Source of the DNA: Collimonas sp. OK307
Lineage (GTDB): Bacteria > Pseudomonadota > Gammaproteobacteria > Burkholderiales > Burkholderiaceae_D
Length of the DNA: 64,000 nucleotides
Reading direction: 5' to 3'
Assembly: GCF_900113705.1 (NCBI RefSeq)
Contig: NZ_FOQI01000016.1
Span: 62,001-126,000 of the forward strand
Part shown: in pieces, positions 1 through 7,838 of the stretch
Position numbering within the stretch: the stretch's first letter is position 1
Layout of the letters: the number at the start of each line of letters is the position of its first letter
The notes under the pieces: generated by a model
What the model saw: only the letters and a program-made list of their open reading frames with translations
Told to the model about the DNA's origin: nothing
Databases searched by the model: none
Program-made: the position numbers and the translations under genes

Positions 1-1
1 G

Positions 2-1114
2 ATTGCCGGCGGCATGCAACAAAACGGCGGCCGTTCATTGTATTTGCCGCACGATCCGCTGGTGTCGCTGGACGCCACCGAAAAGGTCAAACTGCTGGAA
101 CGGGTGGAGCGCATGGCGCGCGCCAAGGATCCGCGCGTGGTGCAAGTGATGGCCGGCCTGGCCGGAGAATACGATGTGGTGCTGGTGGCACGTAGCGACG
201 GCGTGATTGCCGCCGATATCCGTCCTCTGGTACGACTCTCGGTAACAGTCATCGTCGAACAGAACGGCCGCCGCGAAACCGGCAGCAGCGGTGGCGGTGG
301 ACGTTATAGCTACGCCTATTTCAATGACGCCATACTGGACCAGTATGCTGCCGACGCGGTTGCCTCGGCACTGGTGAATCTGGATGCGCGGCCAGCCCCG
401 GCTGGCCCGATGACCGTGGTGCTTGGACCTGGCTGGCCAGGCATCCTGCTGCACGAAGCGATCGGCCACGGCCTGGAAGGCGATTTCAATCGCAAAGGCT
501 CTAGCACATTTTCCGGTCGCATCGGCGAGCGTGTGGCAGCCAAAGGCGTCACCGTGGTCGATGACGGCACCATCGCCGATCGTCGCGGTTCGTTGAATAT
601 CGACGACGAAGGCAATCCAAGCCAATGCACTACGCTGATTGAAGACGGTATCCTGAAAGGCTATATCCAGGACACCATGAACGCGCGTCTCATGAAGATG
701 CCGGTGACCGGCAATGCGCGGCGCGAATCGTTCGCCCATCTGCCGATGCCGCGCATGACCAACACCTACATGCTGGCCGGTGACAAGGATCCGGCGGAGA
801 TCCTGGCTTCGGTGAAAAACGGATTGTACGCAGTCAATTTCGGCGGCGGCCAGGTCGATATCACCAACGGCAAGTTCGTGTTCTCGGCCAGCGAAGCCTA
901 CATGATTGAAAACGGCAAGGTTACTTATCCGGTCAAGGGCGCAACCCTGATCGGCAACGGTCCGGACGTCTTGCACCGGGTTTCCATGATCGGTAATGAC
1001 ATGAAGCTTGACCCAGGTGTCGGCGTCTGCGGCAAGGAAGGACAAAGCGTTCCGGTCGGTGTCGGTCAGCCAACCTTGCGTATTGATGGCGTGACTGTCG
1101 GCGGCACGGCTTAA
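2..1114 (+). CDS. tldD: TldD-family metalloprotease, 5'-truncated by the window edge
   Basis: C-terminal part of a TldD peptidase; with TldE/PmbA it trims unfolded peptides and matures peptide antibiotics such as microcins. The frame is open from the first bases, so the start lies upstream; family members are about 480 residues and roughly 370 are seen here. The zinc motif HEAIGH lies about 147 residues after the first visible Met, inside the family signature [14 protein letters not shown]. The glycine-rich C-terminal half and the ending match TldD rather than PmbA, which lacks the HExxxH motif. The acetyltransferase gene follows after 4 bp, so the two are probably co-transcribed. Confidence 0.93.
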   Translation: MAGGMQQNGGRSLYLPHDPLVSLDATEKVKLLERVERMARAKDPRVVQVMAGLAGEYDVVLVARSDGVIAADIRPLVRLSVTVIVEQNGRRETGSSGGGGRYSYAYFNDAILDQYAADAVASALVNLDARPAPAGPMTVVLGPGWPGILLHEAIGHGLEGDFNRKGSSTFSGRIGERVAAKGVTVVDDGTIADRRGSLNIDDEGNPSQCTTLIEDGILKGYIQDTMNARLMKMPVTGNARRESFAHLPMPRMTNTYMLAGDKDPAEILASVKNGLYAVNFGGGQVDITNGKFVFSASEAYMIENGKVTYPVKGATLIGNGPDVLHRVSMIGNDMKLDPGVGVCGKEGQSVPVGVGQPTLRIDGVTVGGTA

Positions 1115-1118
1115 CGGC

Positions 1119-1592
1119 ATGGCAGAAGCAACGATGATGGAATGGCACTGGCTGCCATTCCAGGAGCTGAGTACTGTGCAATTGTATGCAGCGATGCAAT
1201 TGCGGCAGCGGGTGTTCGTGCTGGAGCAAACCTGCGTGTTTCAGGATGCCGACGGCATCGATCTGTATTCCTGGCACGGTTTGGGTTACCTGCCCAACGG
1301 CGAACTGGGCGCGTATGCGCGCATCGTGCCGCCGGGTAAAGCGTTTAACCTGCCGTCGATAGGGCGGGTAGTGACAGCACCTGAACTGCGCGGCAAGGGT
1401 GCGGGCAACGAACTGGTGCAGCAAGCGATGGCGGAAACCATCAAGCTATTTCCGGGACATGACATCAAGATTGGCGCGCAAGCACATCTGCAGCGGTTTT
1501 ATGGCAGCTTTGGCTTTAAGCCGGTTGGTGAACTGTATGACGAAGATGGTATTTCTCACATCCATATGATTGCGCCGTCGAGTTCTGCCTGA
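1119..1592 (+). CDS. elaA: ElaA-type GNAT acetyltransferase
   Basis: Small (157 aa) Gcn5-related N-acetyltransferase resembling E. coli ElaA. Recognisable features are the N-terminal WHWLPFQEL segment, the LRQRVFVLEQ helix, the IGRVV strand, and an acetyl-CoA loop LRGKGAGNELV in the position of the GNAT R/Q-x-x-G-x-G/A motif. It begins 4 bp after tldD. Two further in-frame ATG codons at 1134 and 1137 are possible starts because no strong Shine-Dalgarno sequence distinguishes them. The substrate is unknown; ElaA proteins are poorly characterised. Confidence 0.85.
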   Translation: MAEATMMEWHWLPFQELSTVQLYAAMQLRQRVFVLEQTCVFQDADGIDLYSWHGLGYLPNGELGAYARIVPPGKAFNLPSIGRVVTAPELRGKGAGNELVQQAMAETIKLFPGHDIKIGAQAHLQRFYGSFGFKPVGELYDEDGISHIHMIAPSSSA

Positions 1593-1729
1593 TTTGTGTT
1601 GATCTAAGATTAATGCATTGGGCTGAAATCGCGTTAGTCTCAGGATTTTCAATTTCCTCATCCCTCATCATGTTCAAACCGAGTTATCCTGCTCAGGCAA
1701 ATTAATAGCCGTCTTTACCAGGATGCCGA

Positions 1730-2755
1730 ATGAGCCCGAGCTTGCCCGCGATTGCAGAACGATACGATGTCGACGATCGCATCTTCAAAGAACAGATTGC
1801 CACCCAATACCAGCCGGTAGTCTTGCGCGGTTACGTCAAACACTGGCCGGTGGTGCAACTGGCTAAAACCTCGACCGAAGCCGTTTGTGCCTACCTGAGA
1901 AAACTGGATAACGGCAGCGACGTCGATGCGATCATGACGCCGCCGGAGGCCAAGGGCCGCATCTTCTACGATGACGCCATGAACGGTTTCAATTATTTGC
2001 GCAACCGGCTTCCTGTCTCCGCTATCCTCGATCAATTGCTGCGCTATCGGCAGTTTGCCAATCCGCCAGCGGTTGCGGCCCAGAGTGCATTGATCGCGAA
2101 TTGCCTGCCAGGTTTTTTGGATGATAATAAATTATCGATTCTTGGCCCCGAGGTCATCCCCAGGATATGGATAGGTAACGCCGTCACCACGCCAGCGCAT
2201 TTTGACGATGCCCATAATATTGCCTGTGTGGTCAGCGGAAAGCGACGGTTTACCTTGTTTCCGCCGGAGCAGATCGGCAATCTCTATATCGGTCCTTTGG
2301 ATTTCGCGCCGACTGGCGCGCCGATCAGCATGGTGTCGCTGAAGGAGCCGGATTTCGAGAAATTTCCCAAGTTTAAGGATGCCCTGAAGGCGGCGCAAAC
2401 GGCTGAACTGGAGCCGGGCGATGCGCTCTATATACCGCCGTTATGGTGGCATCATGTCGAGTCGCTGCAGGCATGCAATATCCTGGTCAATTATTGGTGG
2501 GGCGGCGCGGTCGGCACTGCAGACTCCATCCATTCCGGGTTTGACAGCCTGATGCTGGCGCTGATTAATCTGAAGCGCCGTGCGCCGGCTTATCGGCAAG
2601 CCTGGGCCACCGTCTTCCAGCATTATGTATTCGACGAAAACGAGGATTTGACGGCGCATATCCCGCCACATAGGCATGGCGTCCTGGGCGACATGTCAGC
2701 CGAGCAGGAGCAGCAGGTGCGGAATTACCTGGCCAATAAATTGAAAAGCCAGTGA
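1730..2755 (+). CDS. Cupin-8/JmjC-like Fe(II)/2-oxoglutarate oxygenase
   Basis: 341-residue protein of the cupin-like (Cupin_8, JmjC-related) family. The iron-binding facial triad is visible: HFD at residues 157-159 and a distal His at 241/242 in LWWHHVE, the usual JmjC arrangement. An N-terminal VVLRGYVKHWP segment is typical of FIH/JMJD-like hydroxylases, which modify protein or tRNA side chains using 2-oxoglutarate. The target cannot be deduced. The gene stands alone on the plus strand, with AGGA ahead of the ATG, and converges on ada with 13 bp between stops. Confidence 0.82.
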   Translation: MSPSLPAIAERYDVDDRIFKEQIATQYQPVVLRGYVKHWPVVQLAKTSTEAVCAYLRKLDNGSDVDAIMTPPEAKGRIFYDDAMNGFNYLRNRLPVSAILDQLLRYRQFANPPAVAAQSALIANCLPGFLDDNKLSILGPEVIPRIWIGNAVTTPAHFDDAHNIACVVSGKRRFTLFPPEQIGNLYIGPLDFAPTGAPISMVSLKEPDFEKFPKFKDALKAAQTAELEPGDALYIPPLWWHHVESLQACNILVNYWWGGAVGTADSIHSGFDSLMLALINLKRRAPAYRQAWATVFQHYVFDENEDLTAHIPPHRHGVLGDMSAEQEQQVRNYLANKLKSQ

Positions 2756-2768
2756 ACATCAGCTGTGC

Positions 2769-3866
2769 TCACTTCCTACTTTCTCGCGCCAGCAGCGCCT
2801 GCTTGCGTTCCACTCCCCAGCGATAACCCGAAGCGCTGCCGTCGCTGCGTATCACACGATGGCAAGGAATCGCCACTGCCAGGCTGTTGGCAGCGCAAGC
2901 CTGGGCCACGGCGCGCACAGCTTTTGGCGAACCGATACGGGCGGCAATTTCAGCGTAGCTGGTGGTGCTGCCTGCCGGAATGTCGCGCAATGCTTGCCAT
3001 ACGCGCTGCTGGAAAGCGGTGCCGCGGACATCAAGCGGCAAATCCAGGCCGAGGGCAGGGGCTTCGATAAAACCTACCACTTGCGCCACCAGTTGTTCAA
3101 AATCGCGGTCAGCGCCGATCAGATGGGCGCGCGGGAATTTATCCTGCAAGTCGTGCGCCAGGGCATTCGGATCATCACCCAGAAAGATGGCGCACACACC
3201 GCGATCGCTTTGCGCCACCAGGATTGCGCCCAGCGAACACTCGCCAATCGCAAAACGAATCTCGGTGTTGGCGCCGCCGGCACGGTAGTCGGTTGGCGTC
3301 ATGCCCAGCACCTTGCCTGACGCTTCGTAGAAGCGGCTGTTCGAATTGAAACCGGCGTCGTAGATCGCCTCGGTAACTGAATGGCTATGGCTGAGGTGAT
3401 CGCGCATTTTTTTAGCGCGATGCGCATTGGCATACGCCTTGGGGGTGAGCCCGGTGACAGCCTTGAACACGCGGTGAAAATGAAACAGGCTGAGGCCGGC
3501 GTCGGCGGCCAGCATCTCAAGGCTGGGCAACTCTAGGGCACTCTCGATGCTGCGGCAGGCGGCGGCCACCAGTTCGGCGTGATGGGCTGCCACCGAGGTT
3601 TGATCGGCACCGCGTTTGCTAGGCCGGTAGCCGGCTGCTTCGGCCGCCGCCGGGGTATCGAAAAACTCAACGTTTTCCGGACGCGGCAAGCGTGTAGGGC
3701 TGCTCGGACGGCAATACACGCCGGTGGTTTTGACGGCATAGACAAACTGCGTGTCTGCGGCCGGATCTCTCGCCAGCACTGCGGCCCAACGCGGATCGCG
3801 TTCGGCGCTTTGCCTGGCAGTGTGTTGCTGTTGTGTCAGCGTTCGCATATCGGCTTTCAATGGCAT
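2769..3866 (-). CDS. ada: Ada: O6-methylguanine-DNA methyltransferase/AraC-type activator with degenerate N-terminal zinc site
   Basis: Three-domain Ada protein, 365 aa from the ATG chosen; a TTG 21 bp upstream and an ATG at 3848 are alternatives. The central AraC-type helix-turn-helix and the C-terminal O6-alkylguanine methyltransferase domain are intact, with the acceptor Cys335 in PCHRV. In the N-terminal methylphosphotriester domain only one of the four zinc cysteines survives: Cys52 (E. coli Cys38) remains, whereas the positions of Cys42, Cys69 and Cys72 are Ser56, Ser83 and Gly86. In E. coli, methylation of Cys38 in the Cys4 zinc site switches Ada into an activator. Zinc binding and that switch should therefore be impaired here, while guanine repair should work. 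It is the last gene of the repair operon. Confidence 0.92.
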   Translation of the reverse strand: MPLKADMRTLTQQQHTARQSAERDPRWAAVLARDPAADTQFVYAVKTTGVYCRPSSPTRLPRPENVEFFDTPAAAEAAGYRPSKRGADQTSVAAHHAELVAAACRSIESALELPSLEMLAADAGLSLFHFHRVFKAVTGLTPKAYANAHRAKKMRDHLSHSHSVTEAIYDAGFNSNSRFYEASGKVLGMTPTDYRAGGANTEIRFAIGECSLGAILVAQSDRGVCAIFLGDDPNALAHDLQDKFPRAHLIGADRDFEQLVAQVVGFIEAPALGLDLPLDVRGTAFQQRVWQALRDIPAGSTTSYAEIAARIGSPKAVRAVAQACAANSLAVAIPCHRVIRSDGSASGYRWGVERKQALLARESRK

Positions 3867-3936
3867 ATCGTAGCTGTACTTTAGCAATGCGCCGAAGGCT
3901 TGGCACTCCGAGTCTTGCTGTCAAATTCAGACAATA

Positions 3937-4617
3937 TCAGACAGTGCCGTTAGCTGCGGGATTCTTCGGCAAACGCCACAGATACCAGGCGGCCACGGTC
4001 CGATAAGGACTCCAGGCCAGGCCGATGTCGCCGATCTGTTTTTTGGTCGGCGTCTGTTCCAGGTTTTTCAGGCGTCGATAGCCTTCGCGCACGCCGAAAT
4101 CATCTGCCGGCAAAATGTCAGAACGTTCCAATGTATAGATCAGCAGCATCTCGACGGTCCAGCGGCCGACGCCGCGCAGGCTTGTCAGTCGCTCGATGAG
4201 CGCGTGGTCGCTGATTGCCAGCGCTTCTGCACGTAATGGAACAGTGCCATCCAGAGCAGCTTGTGCAATGCCGTGGATGGTCGCGATTTTGCTGGCGGAG
4301 AAACCGCAGCCACGCAATATATCGGCGGGCGTATCCAGCAGTTGCCGCGCTGTCGGAAAGGCGGTGTCGCCAAACAGGGCCAGCATGCGGGCCAGGATGG
4401 CGTCGCCGGCGCGGGCGTGCAACTGCTGGTAGGCAATCGCGCGTACTAGCGCTTCATATGGTTCGCGTGCTGGTTTGGAGGCGTGGCGGCAAGGGCCGAT
4501 ATGGGCTATATGCCGAGCCCAGTCGGGGTCCAGCCCTGACAGGAATTTTTCTGCGTTGCGATATGCGTTCTCTGATATATCCGCTGCGATCATGGCTGAA
4601 CCTGGCAAACTCGTCAT
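3937..4617 (-). CDS. alkA: AlkA-type DNA-3-methyladenine glycosylase II
   Basis: 226-aa helix-hairpin-helix glycosylase that excises 3-methyladenine and other alkylated bases. The HhH motif lies at about residues 144-160 (LTSLRGVGRWTVEM), followed by the catalytic Asp at 172/173 in ILPADD. It lacks the N-terminal TBP-like domain of E. coli AlkA, so it belongs to the short class common in betaproteobacteria and yeast MAG. Its ATG overlaps the alkB stop codon by one base (TAATG), implying translational coupling. ada follows about 70 bp downstream. Confidence 0.9.
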   Translation of the reverse strand: MTSLPGSAMIAADISENAYRNAEKFLSGLDPDWARHIAHIGPCRHASKPAREPYEALVRAIAYQQLHARAGDAILARMLALFGDTAFPTARQLLDTPADILRGCGFSASKIATIHGIAQAALDGTVPLRAEALAISDHALIERLTSLRGVGRWTVEMLLIYTLERSDILPADDFGVREGYRRLKNLEQTPTKKQIGDIGLAWSPYRTVAAWYLWRLPKNPAANGTV

Positions 4618-5270
4618 TAAGCAGCCTTGCGAAAAGTGAGGTTAATCCTTTGTCTGCCGAGCAGGGGATGTTCGGCTTCCTTCAGCGGCAGCACACCGTG
4701 ATAGCGCAACCGGTCGACGCCACCCCAGACCACGACATCGCCATGGAACAGCGGCACGCGGACACTCTTGTCGCTACGCTCCTGGCCGCCGAACAGGAAT
4801 ATCGCAGGGATGCCCAACGATACCGAAACAATGGGGGCAGCGTAATCCTGCTCATCCTTGTCCTGGTGCAGCGACAGCTTGGTGCCCGGCTGGTAACGGT
4901 TGATCAGGCAAGCGTCTGGCTGGAAGTCATCGAAGCCAGCTTGCGCTGCTGCAGCTTGCGCCAGCTGTAAAAAGATCTCGGGCATGGGCGGCCAATTACG
5001 ACCGTGTTCCGGATCGACAGCGCTGTAGCGATAGCCGCGGCGGTCGCTGGTCCAGCCGAGAGGGCCGCAACAAGTCATGGCTACCGACATGCGGAAACCA
5101 CCGGGAGTCACCAGATGGCGGAACGGCGATACCTGTTGAATAGCTTCCAGTAACGGCAACAATTGCGCGACGTAAGGCGCGGCGAAACCGTGCAATACAA
5201 AAGCGTCTTGCGCTAGTTGTTGCTGGCGCTTATCGGATAATTCTTCTGGGGCGAACAAATCTAAATTCAT
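4617..5270 (-). CDS. alkB: AlkB: Fe(II)/2-oxoglutarate DNA dealkylase
   Basis: 217-aa oxidative demethylase repairing 1-methyladenine and 3-methylcytosine. Iron ligands His135 and Asp137 (HQD) and His191 (RYHGV) are present, and the 2-oxoglutarate-binding Rx5R motif is Arg208-Arg214 (RINLTFR). Length matches E. coli AlkB (216 aa). It lies 10 bp after the preceding oxygenase gene and overlaps the glycosylase gene by one base, so the three form one transcription unit. Confidence 0.96.
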   Translation of the reverse strand: MNLDLFAPEELSDKRQQQLAQDAFVLHGFAAPYVAQLLPLLEAIQQVSPFRHLVTPGGFRMSVAMTCCGPLGWTSDRRGYRYSAVDPEHGRNWPPMPEIFLQLAQAAAAQAGFDDFQPDACLINRYQPGTKLSLHQDKDEQDYAAPIVSVSLGIPAIFLFGGQERSDKSVRVPLFHGDVVVWGGVDRLRYHGVLPLKEAEHPLLGRQRINLTFRKAA

Positions 5271-5280
5271 CTAATGATCT

Positions 5281-6027
5281 TCATAATGCGTCATGGAAAA
5301 TCACGCCTAGCGTGTGCCGTGATCCGGAGCGGATGCGGCTGACGCCATGTCGTAAATTTACCCTATAAGCGCCGCGCTGGCCTTGTACCGGACGATTATG
5401 GACGGCAAACACTACAGCATCGCCCTGGTTCAAGGGGATTACTTCGGCGCGCGATTGCATGCGCGGCCGTTGCTCTGTCATCACGAACTCGCCACCGCTG
5501 AAATCGCGTCCCGGTGCGGACAGCAGGATTGCGGCCTGGAGTGGGAAAACATGTTCGCCGTAAAGGTCTTGATGCAGGCAGTTATAGTCGCCCTCACCGT
5601 ACTGCAGCATGAGCGGCGTTGGCCGCAACTGTCCTGCGGCGTGGCAGCGGGCGATGAAATCGGCATGTCGTTGCGGGAAGCGGGTGGCGATATTCGTGAT
5701 TTCGTTCCAGCGGTTGGCAAGTGGCGCCAGCAAAGGGTAGAGGGCGTTGCGCAGGTCGCCGATCAGATCGGGCAGGGGGTAGCTGAAATATTTGTATTCG
5801 CCGCGGCCGAAGCCATGGCGTTCCATCACGACCCGGTTGCGGAAGAAATCGTCGCGTGGATAAAGCGCGGTAAGAGCGGCGCATTCCTCGGGTGTTATCA
5901 AGCGCGGCAGCAGTGTGCTGCCGTAACTGTCCAGATCTTGATAGGCATTTTCCCAGTCAATGCGCGTGAGCCGGTCCGCGATGGTGTTGACGTCCTGTGC
6001 GGCGTTACCGATGACGGCGCTCATCAT
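5281..6027 (-). CDS. PKHD-type 2OG-Fe(II) oxygenase heading the alkylation-repair operon
   Basis: 248-aa oxygenase of the prolyl-hydroxylase-like 2OG-Fe(II) group. HQD (His152, Asp154), the distal His227 in RHGVSRIR and a 2OG-binding Arg near residue 237 (RHTLGVIFHDA) are visible, so it should be catalytically active. It is not AlkB: the fold signature (YNCLHQDLYG, FSGGEFV) resembles proline or protein hydroxylases. It is the first gene of an operon with alkB, alkA and ada, which suggests a role in the alkylation response, but its substrate is unknown. A 6-bp dyad (CTGAGT...ACTCAG, 6034-6055) covers the Shine-Dalgarno region. Confidence 0.86.
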   Translation of the reverse strand: MMSAVIGNAAQDVNTIADRLTRIDWENAYQDLDSYGSTLLPRLITPEECAALTALYPRDDFFRNRVVMERHGFGRGEYKYFSYPLPDLIGDLRNALYPLLAPLANRWNEITNIATRFPQRHADFIARCHAAGQLRPTPLMLQYGEGDYNCLHQDLYGEHVFPLQAAILLSAPGRDFSGGEFVMTEQRPRMQSRAEVIPLNQGDAVVFAVHNRPVQGQRGAYRVNLRHGVSRIRSGSRHTLGVIFHDAL

Positions 6028-6114
6028 TTGCTCCTGAGTGATTGAAACTACTCAGTCTAGACATGTTGCCTGGCTACCGCACCCCGACTCTTGCGGTCGA
6101 ATCCGGTAAAAGAA

Positions 6115-6167
6115 ATTAATTAGGGTCAGAGTCGAATTAATGCAATTCGACTCTGACCCTAATTAAT
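6115..6167. repeat. Perfect 24-bp inverted repeat (REP/MITE-like hairpin)
   Basis: Two perfectly complementary 24-base arms flank a 5-base loop (AATGC). The core of each arm is TTAGGGTCAGAGTCGAATT. It lies between the divergent repair operon and MFS gene and has no T-tract, so it is not a normal terminator. Similar GGGTCAGAGTCGAATT elements are, to my recollection, dispersed in many proteobacterial genomes near IS200-like transposases. Assignment as a REP- or MITE-type element is inference. Confidence 0.7.
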
Positions 6168-6335
6168 ATGGCACGGAGTACAAGCCTCAACACGCCATAG
6201 GTTCTATGCAGAATTTGCATTAAATTTCTTATATATTTGATTTTTAGTCAAATATGTATTGTGGTCACAGCTGTTTTTCTTTGTTTTGCCAGCCATCAAA
6301 CTACATGGCGTCAAACTTCAAACAGGAAAAACATC

Positions 6336-7541
6336 ATGCCACTCGCACTTTGGGCGCTCACGCTCAGCGCTTTTGCCATCGGTACGACGGAATTCGTTAT
6401 CGTTGGCTTGATTCCAACTATTGCCGCCAGCCTTGGCGTTTCCGTTCCGTCTGCCGGCCTGCTGGTCAGCCTCTATGCATTGGGTGTTGCAGTAGGCGCA
6501 CCTGTCTTGACCGCCTTGACCGGCCGCGTGCCGCGCAAACAGCTTTTGCTAGGTTTAATGGCCTTGTTCACTATCGGCAACCTGGTCGCATGGATGGCGC
6601 CGGGCTACGAAGCGTTGATGGCGGCGCGCGTGCTGACCGGGCTGGCGCATGGCGTGTTCTTCTCGATCGGATCGACCATTGCCACCAGCCTGGTGCCGAA
6701 AGAAAAGGCGGCCAGCGCAATTGCTCTCATGTTCACCGGGCTAACTGTCGCGTTGGTGACGGGCGTGCCGCTCGGCACTTTCATTGGCCAGACGTTTGGC
6801 TGGCAGTCGACTTTCCTGGCGGTGTCATTGCTTGGCGTGATCGCTTTTGCCGGTAGCTGGATCCTGGTGCCGAACAATATTGCCAGCAGCAAGCCGGCAT
6901 CCTTGCTGACCCAGGCCGCCGTCCTGAAGAAACCGCGGCTGTTGCTGGTGTATGCAATCACGGCACTGGGTTATGGCGGTTCTTTTATCGCCTTTACTTA
7001 CCTGGCGCCGATTCTTCAGGAAATATCAGGTTTCTCTGCTTCCACCGTCAGCCTGGTGATGCTGGTGTATGGCGTCTCGGTGGCGTTCGGCAATATATGG
7101 GGTGGCAAGCTGGCTGACAAGAAGGGCCCGATACGTGCTTTGCAGCTTGTGTTTGCCATGCTGGCGGTGGTGTTGTTCGTGCTGACGTTTACTGCCGCCA
7201 ACCCTTGGCTGGCAGTCCTGACGGTGTTGGCTTGGGGCGCTTTTGCCTTCGGTAATGTGCCAGGCTTGCAGGTTTACGTGGTGCAACAGGCAGAGCGCCA
7301 CGCACCGCGTGCTGTAGATGTCGCTTCCGGCCTGAATATTGCAGCATTTAACGTCGGTATCGCTCTGGGCGCCTGGGGTGGCGGCTTGATCGTTAGCCAT
7401 CTGGGTTTGATGGCGACGCCTTGGATCGGCGCTATCGTGGTGCTGGCTGCGCTGGGCCTGACCACAGTGGCAGGAAGGCTGGATCGGCGCGATGGCATTG
7501 TACCCAGCGTCGGCTCCAGGCATGCGGTTGCCATGCATTGA
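6336..7541 (+). CDS. DHA1-family MFS efflux transporter (AraJ/YdhP-like)
   Basis: 401-aa inner-membrane transporter with about 12 hydrophobic segments. It begins LALWALTLSAFAIGTTEFV, the hallmark of the AraJ/YdhP/NepI group of drug- or sugar-exporting DHA1 transporters, and carries the motif-A-like GRVPRKQ loop after TM2. The start chosen (ATG after AACAGGAAAAACATC) has a good Shine-Dalgarno sequence; an upstream in-frame extension of 33 residues is discounted. The upstream region holds the inverted repeat and an AT-rich promoter-like stretch. Substrate not predictable. Confidence 0.87.
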   Translation: MPLALWALTLSAFAIGTTEFVIVGLIPTIAASLGVSVPSAGLLVSLYALGVAVGAPVLTALTGRVPRKQLLLGLMALFTIGNLVAWMAPGYEALMAARVLTGLAHGVFFSIGSTIATSLVPKEKAASAIALMFTGLTVALVTGVPLGTFIGQTFGWQSTFLAVSLLGVIAFAGSWILVPNNIASSKPASLLTQAAVLKKPRLLLVYAITALGYGGSFIAFTYLAPILQEISGFSASTVSLVMLVYGVSVAFGNIWGGKLADKKGPIRALQLVFAMLAVVLFVLTFTAANPWLAVLTVLAWGAFAFGNVPGLQVYVVQQAERHAPRAVDVASGLNIAAFNVGIALGAWGGGLIVSHLGLMATPWIGAIVVLAALGLTTVAGRLDRRDGIVPSVGSRHAVAMH

Positions 7542-7673
7542 TAGCCTGGTTACTGGCTTTGGCGGCGCGGCATTGTCTTGTTGCATATAAATAACGGGGT
7601 AATACGGGCCTTGCCAAACCGCTGGAAATCCTGCACTATTGGTCTTGATTTTAATAATCCTTTACTGAAAAAC

Positions 7674-7754
7674 ATGTCTTTCGCACGCGCTTATTTCTTT
7701 TTTTACTTTAGCTATTCCAGCCCCACGGCGGTGAAAAGCGGTAAGCGTTCGTAA
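7674..7754 (+). CDS. aroG leader peptide (Phe/Tyr-rich attenuator peptide)
   Basis: 26-codon open frame ending in TAA, 84 bp upstream of aroG. Residues 1-14 read M-S-F-A-R-A-Y-F-F-F-Y-F-S-Y: eight of the first fourteen are Phe or Tyr, with a run Y-F-F-F-Y-F. That bias parallels pheL and similar leaders in which ribosome stalling at codons of scarce amino acids prevents termination. No strong Shine-Dalgarno precedes it (CTGAAAAAC). The strongest support is position: it is followed by a terminator hairpin just before the gene for the first, aromatic-regulated step of the shikimate pathway. Translation is inferred. Confidence 0.72.
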   Translation: MSFARAYFFFYFSYSSPTAVKSGKRS

Positions 7755-7780
7755 GTAAAGAGCAAACCGAAATTTCTAAA

Positions 7781-7806
7781 AAACCGCCAGCGATGGCGGT
7801 TTTTTT
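7781..7806 (+). terminator. Intrinsic terminator acting as aroG attenuator
   Basis: A 9-bp stem (AAACCGCCA / TGGCGGTTT) with a GCGA loop is followed by seven T residues, 33 bp before the aroG ATG. The 5' arm can alternatively pair with GGCGGT at 7727-7732 (accgcc at 7783-7788), or with GCGGT at 7738-7742; both lie inside the leader-peptide frame. A ribosome stalled at the Phe/Tyr codons would leave these segments free to form an antiterminator, whereas one reaching the stop codon would mask them. The pairing model is inference from base complementarity. Confidence 0.8.
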
Positions 7807-7838
7807 ATACCCAGTCACTTTTGAGCCAGGAGAAAAAC

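Noticed and set aside
5383-6045. Plus-strand frame opposite the 2OG oxygenase
   Set aside because: It mirrors a gene whose catalytic motif is intact, and its amino acid pattern is that of an antisense shadow.
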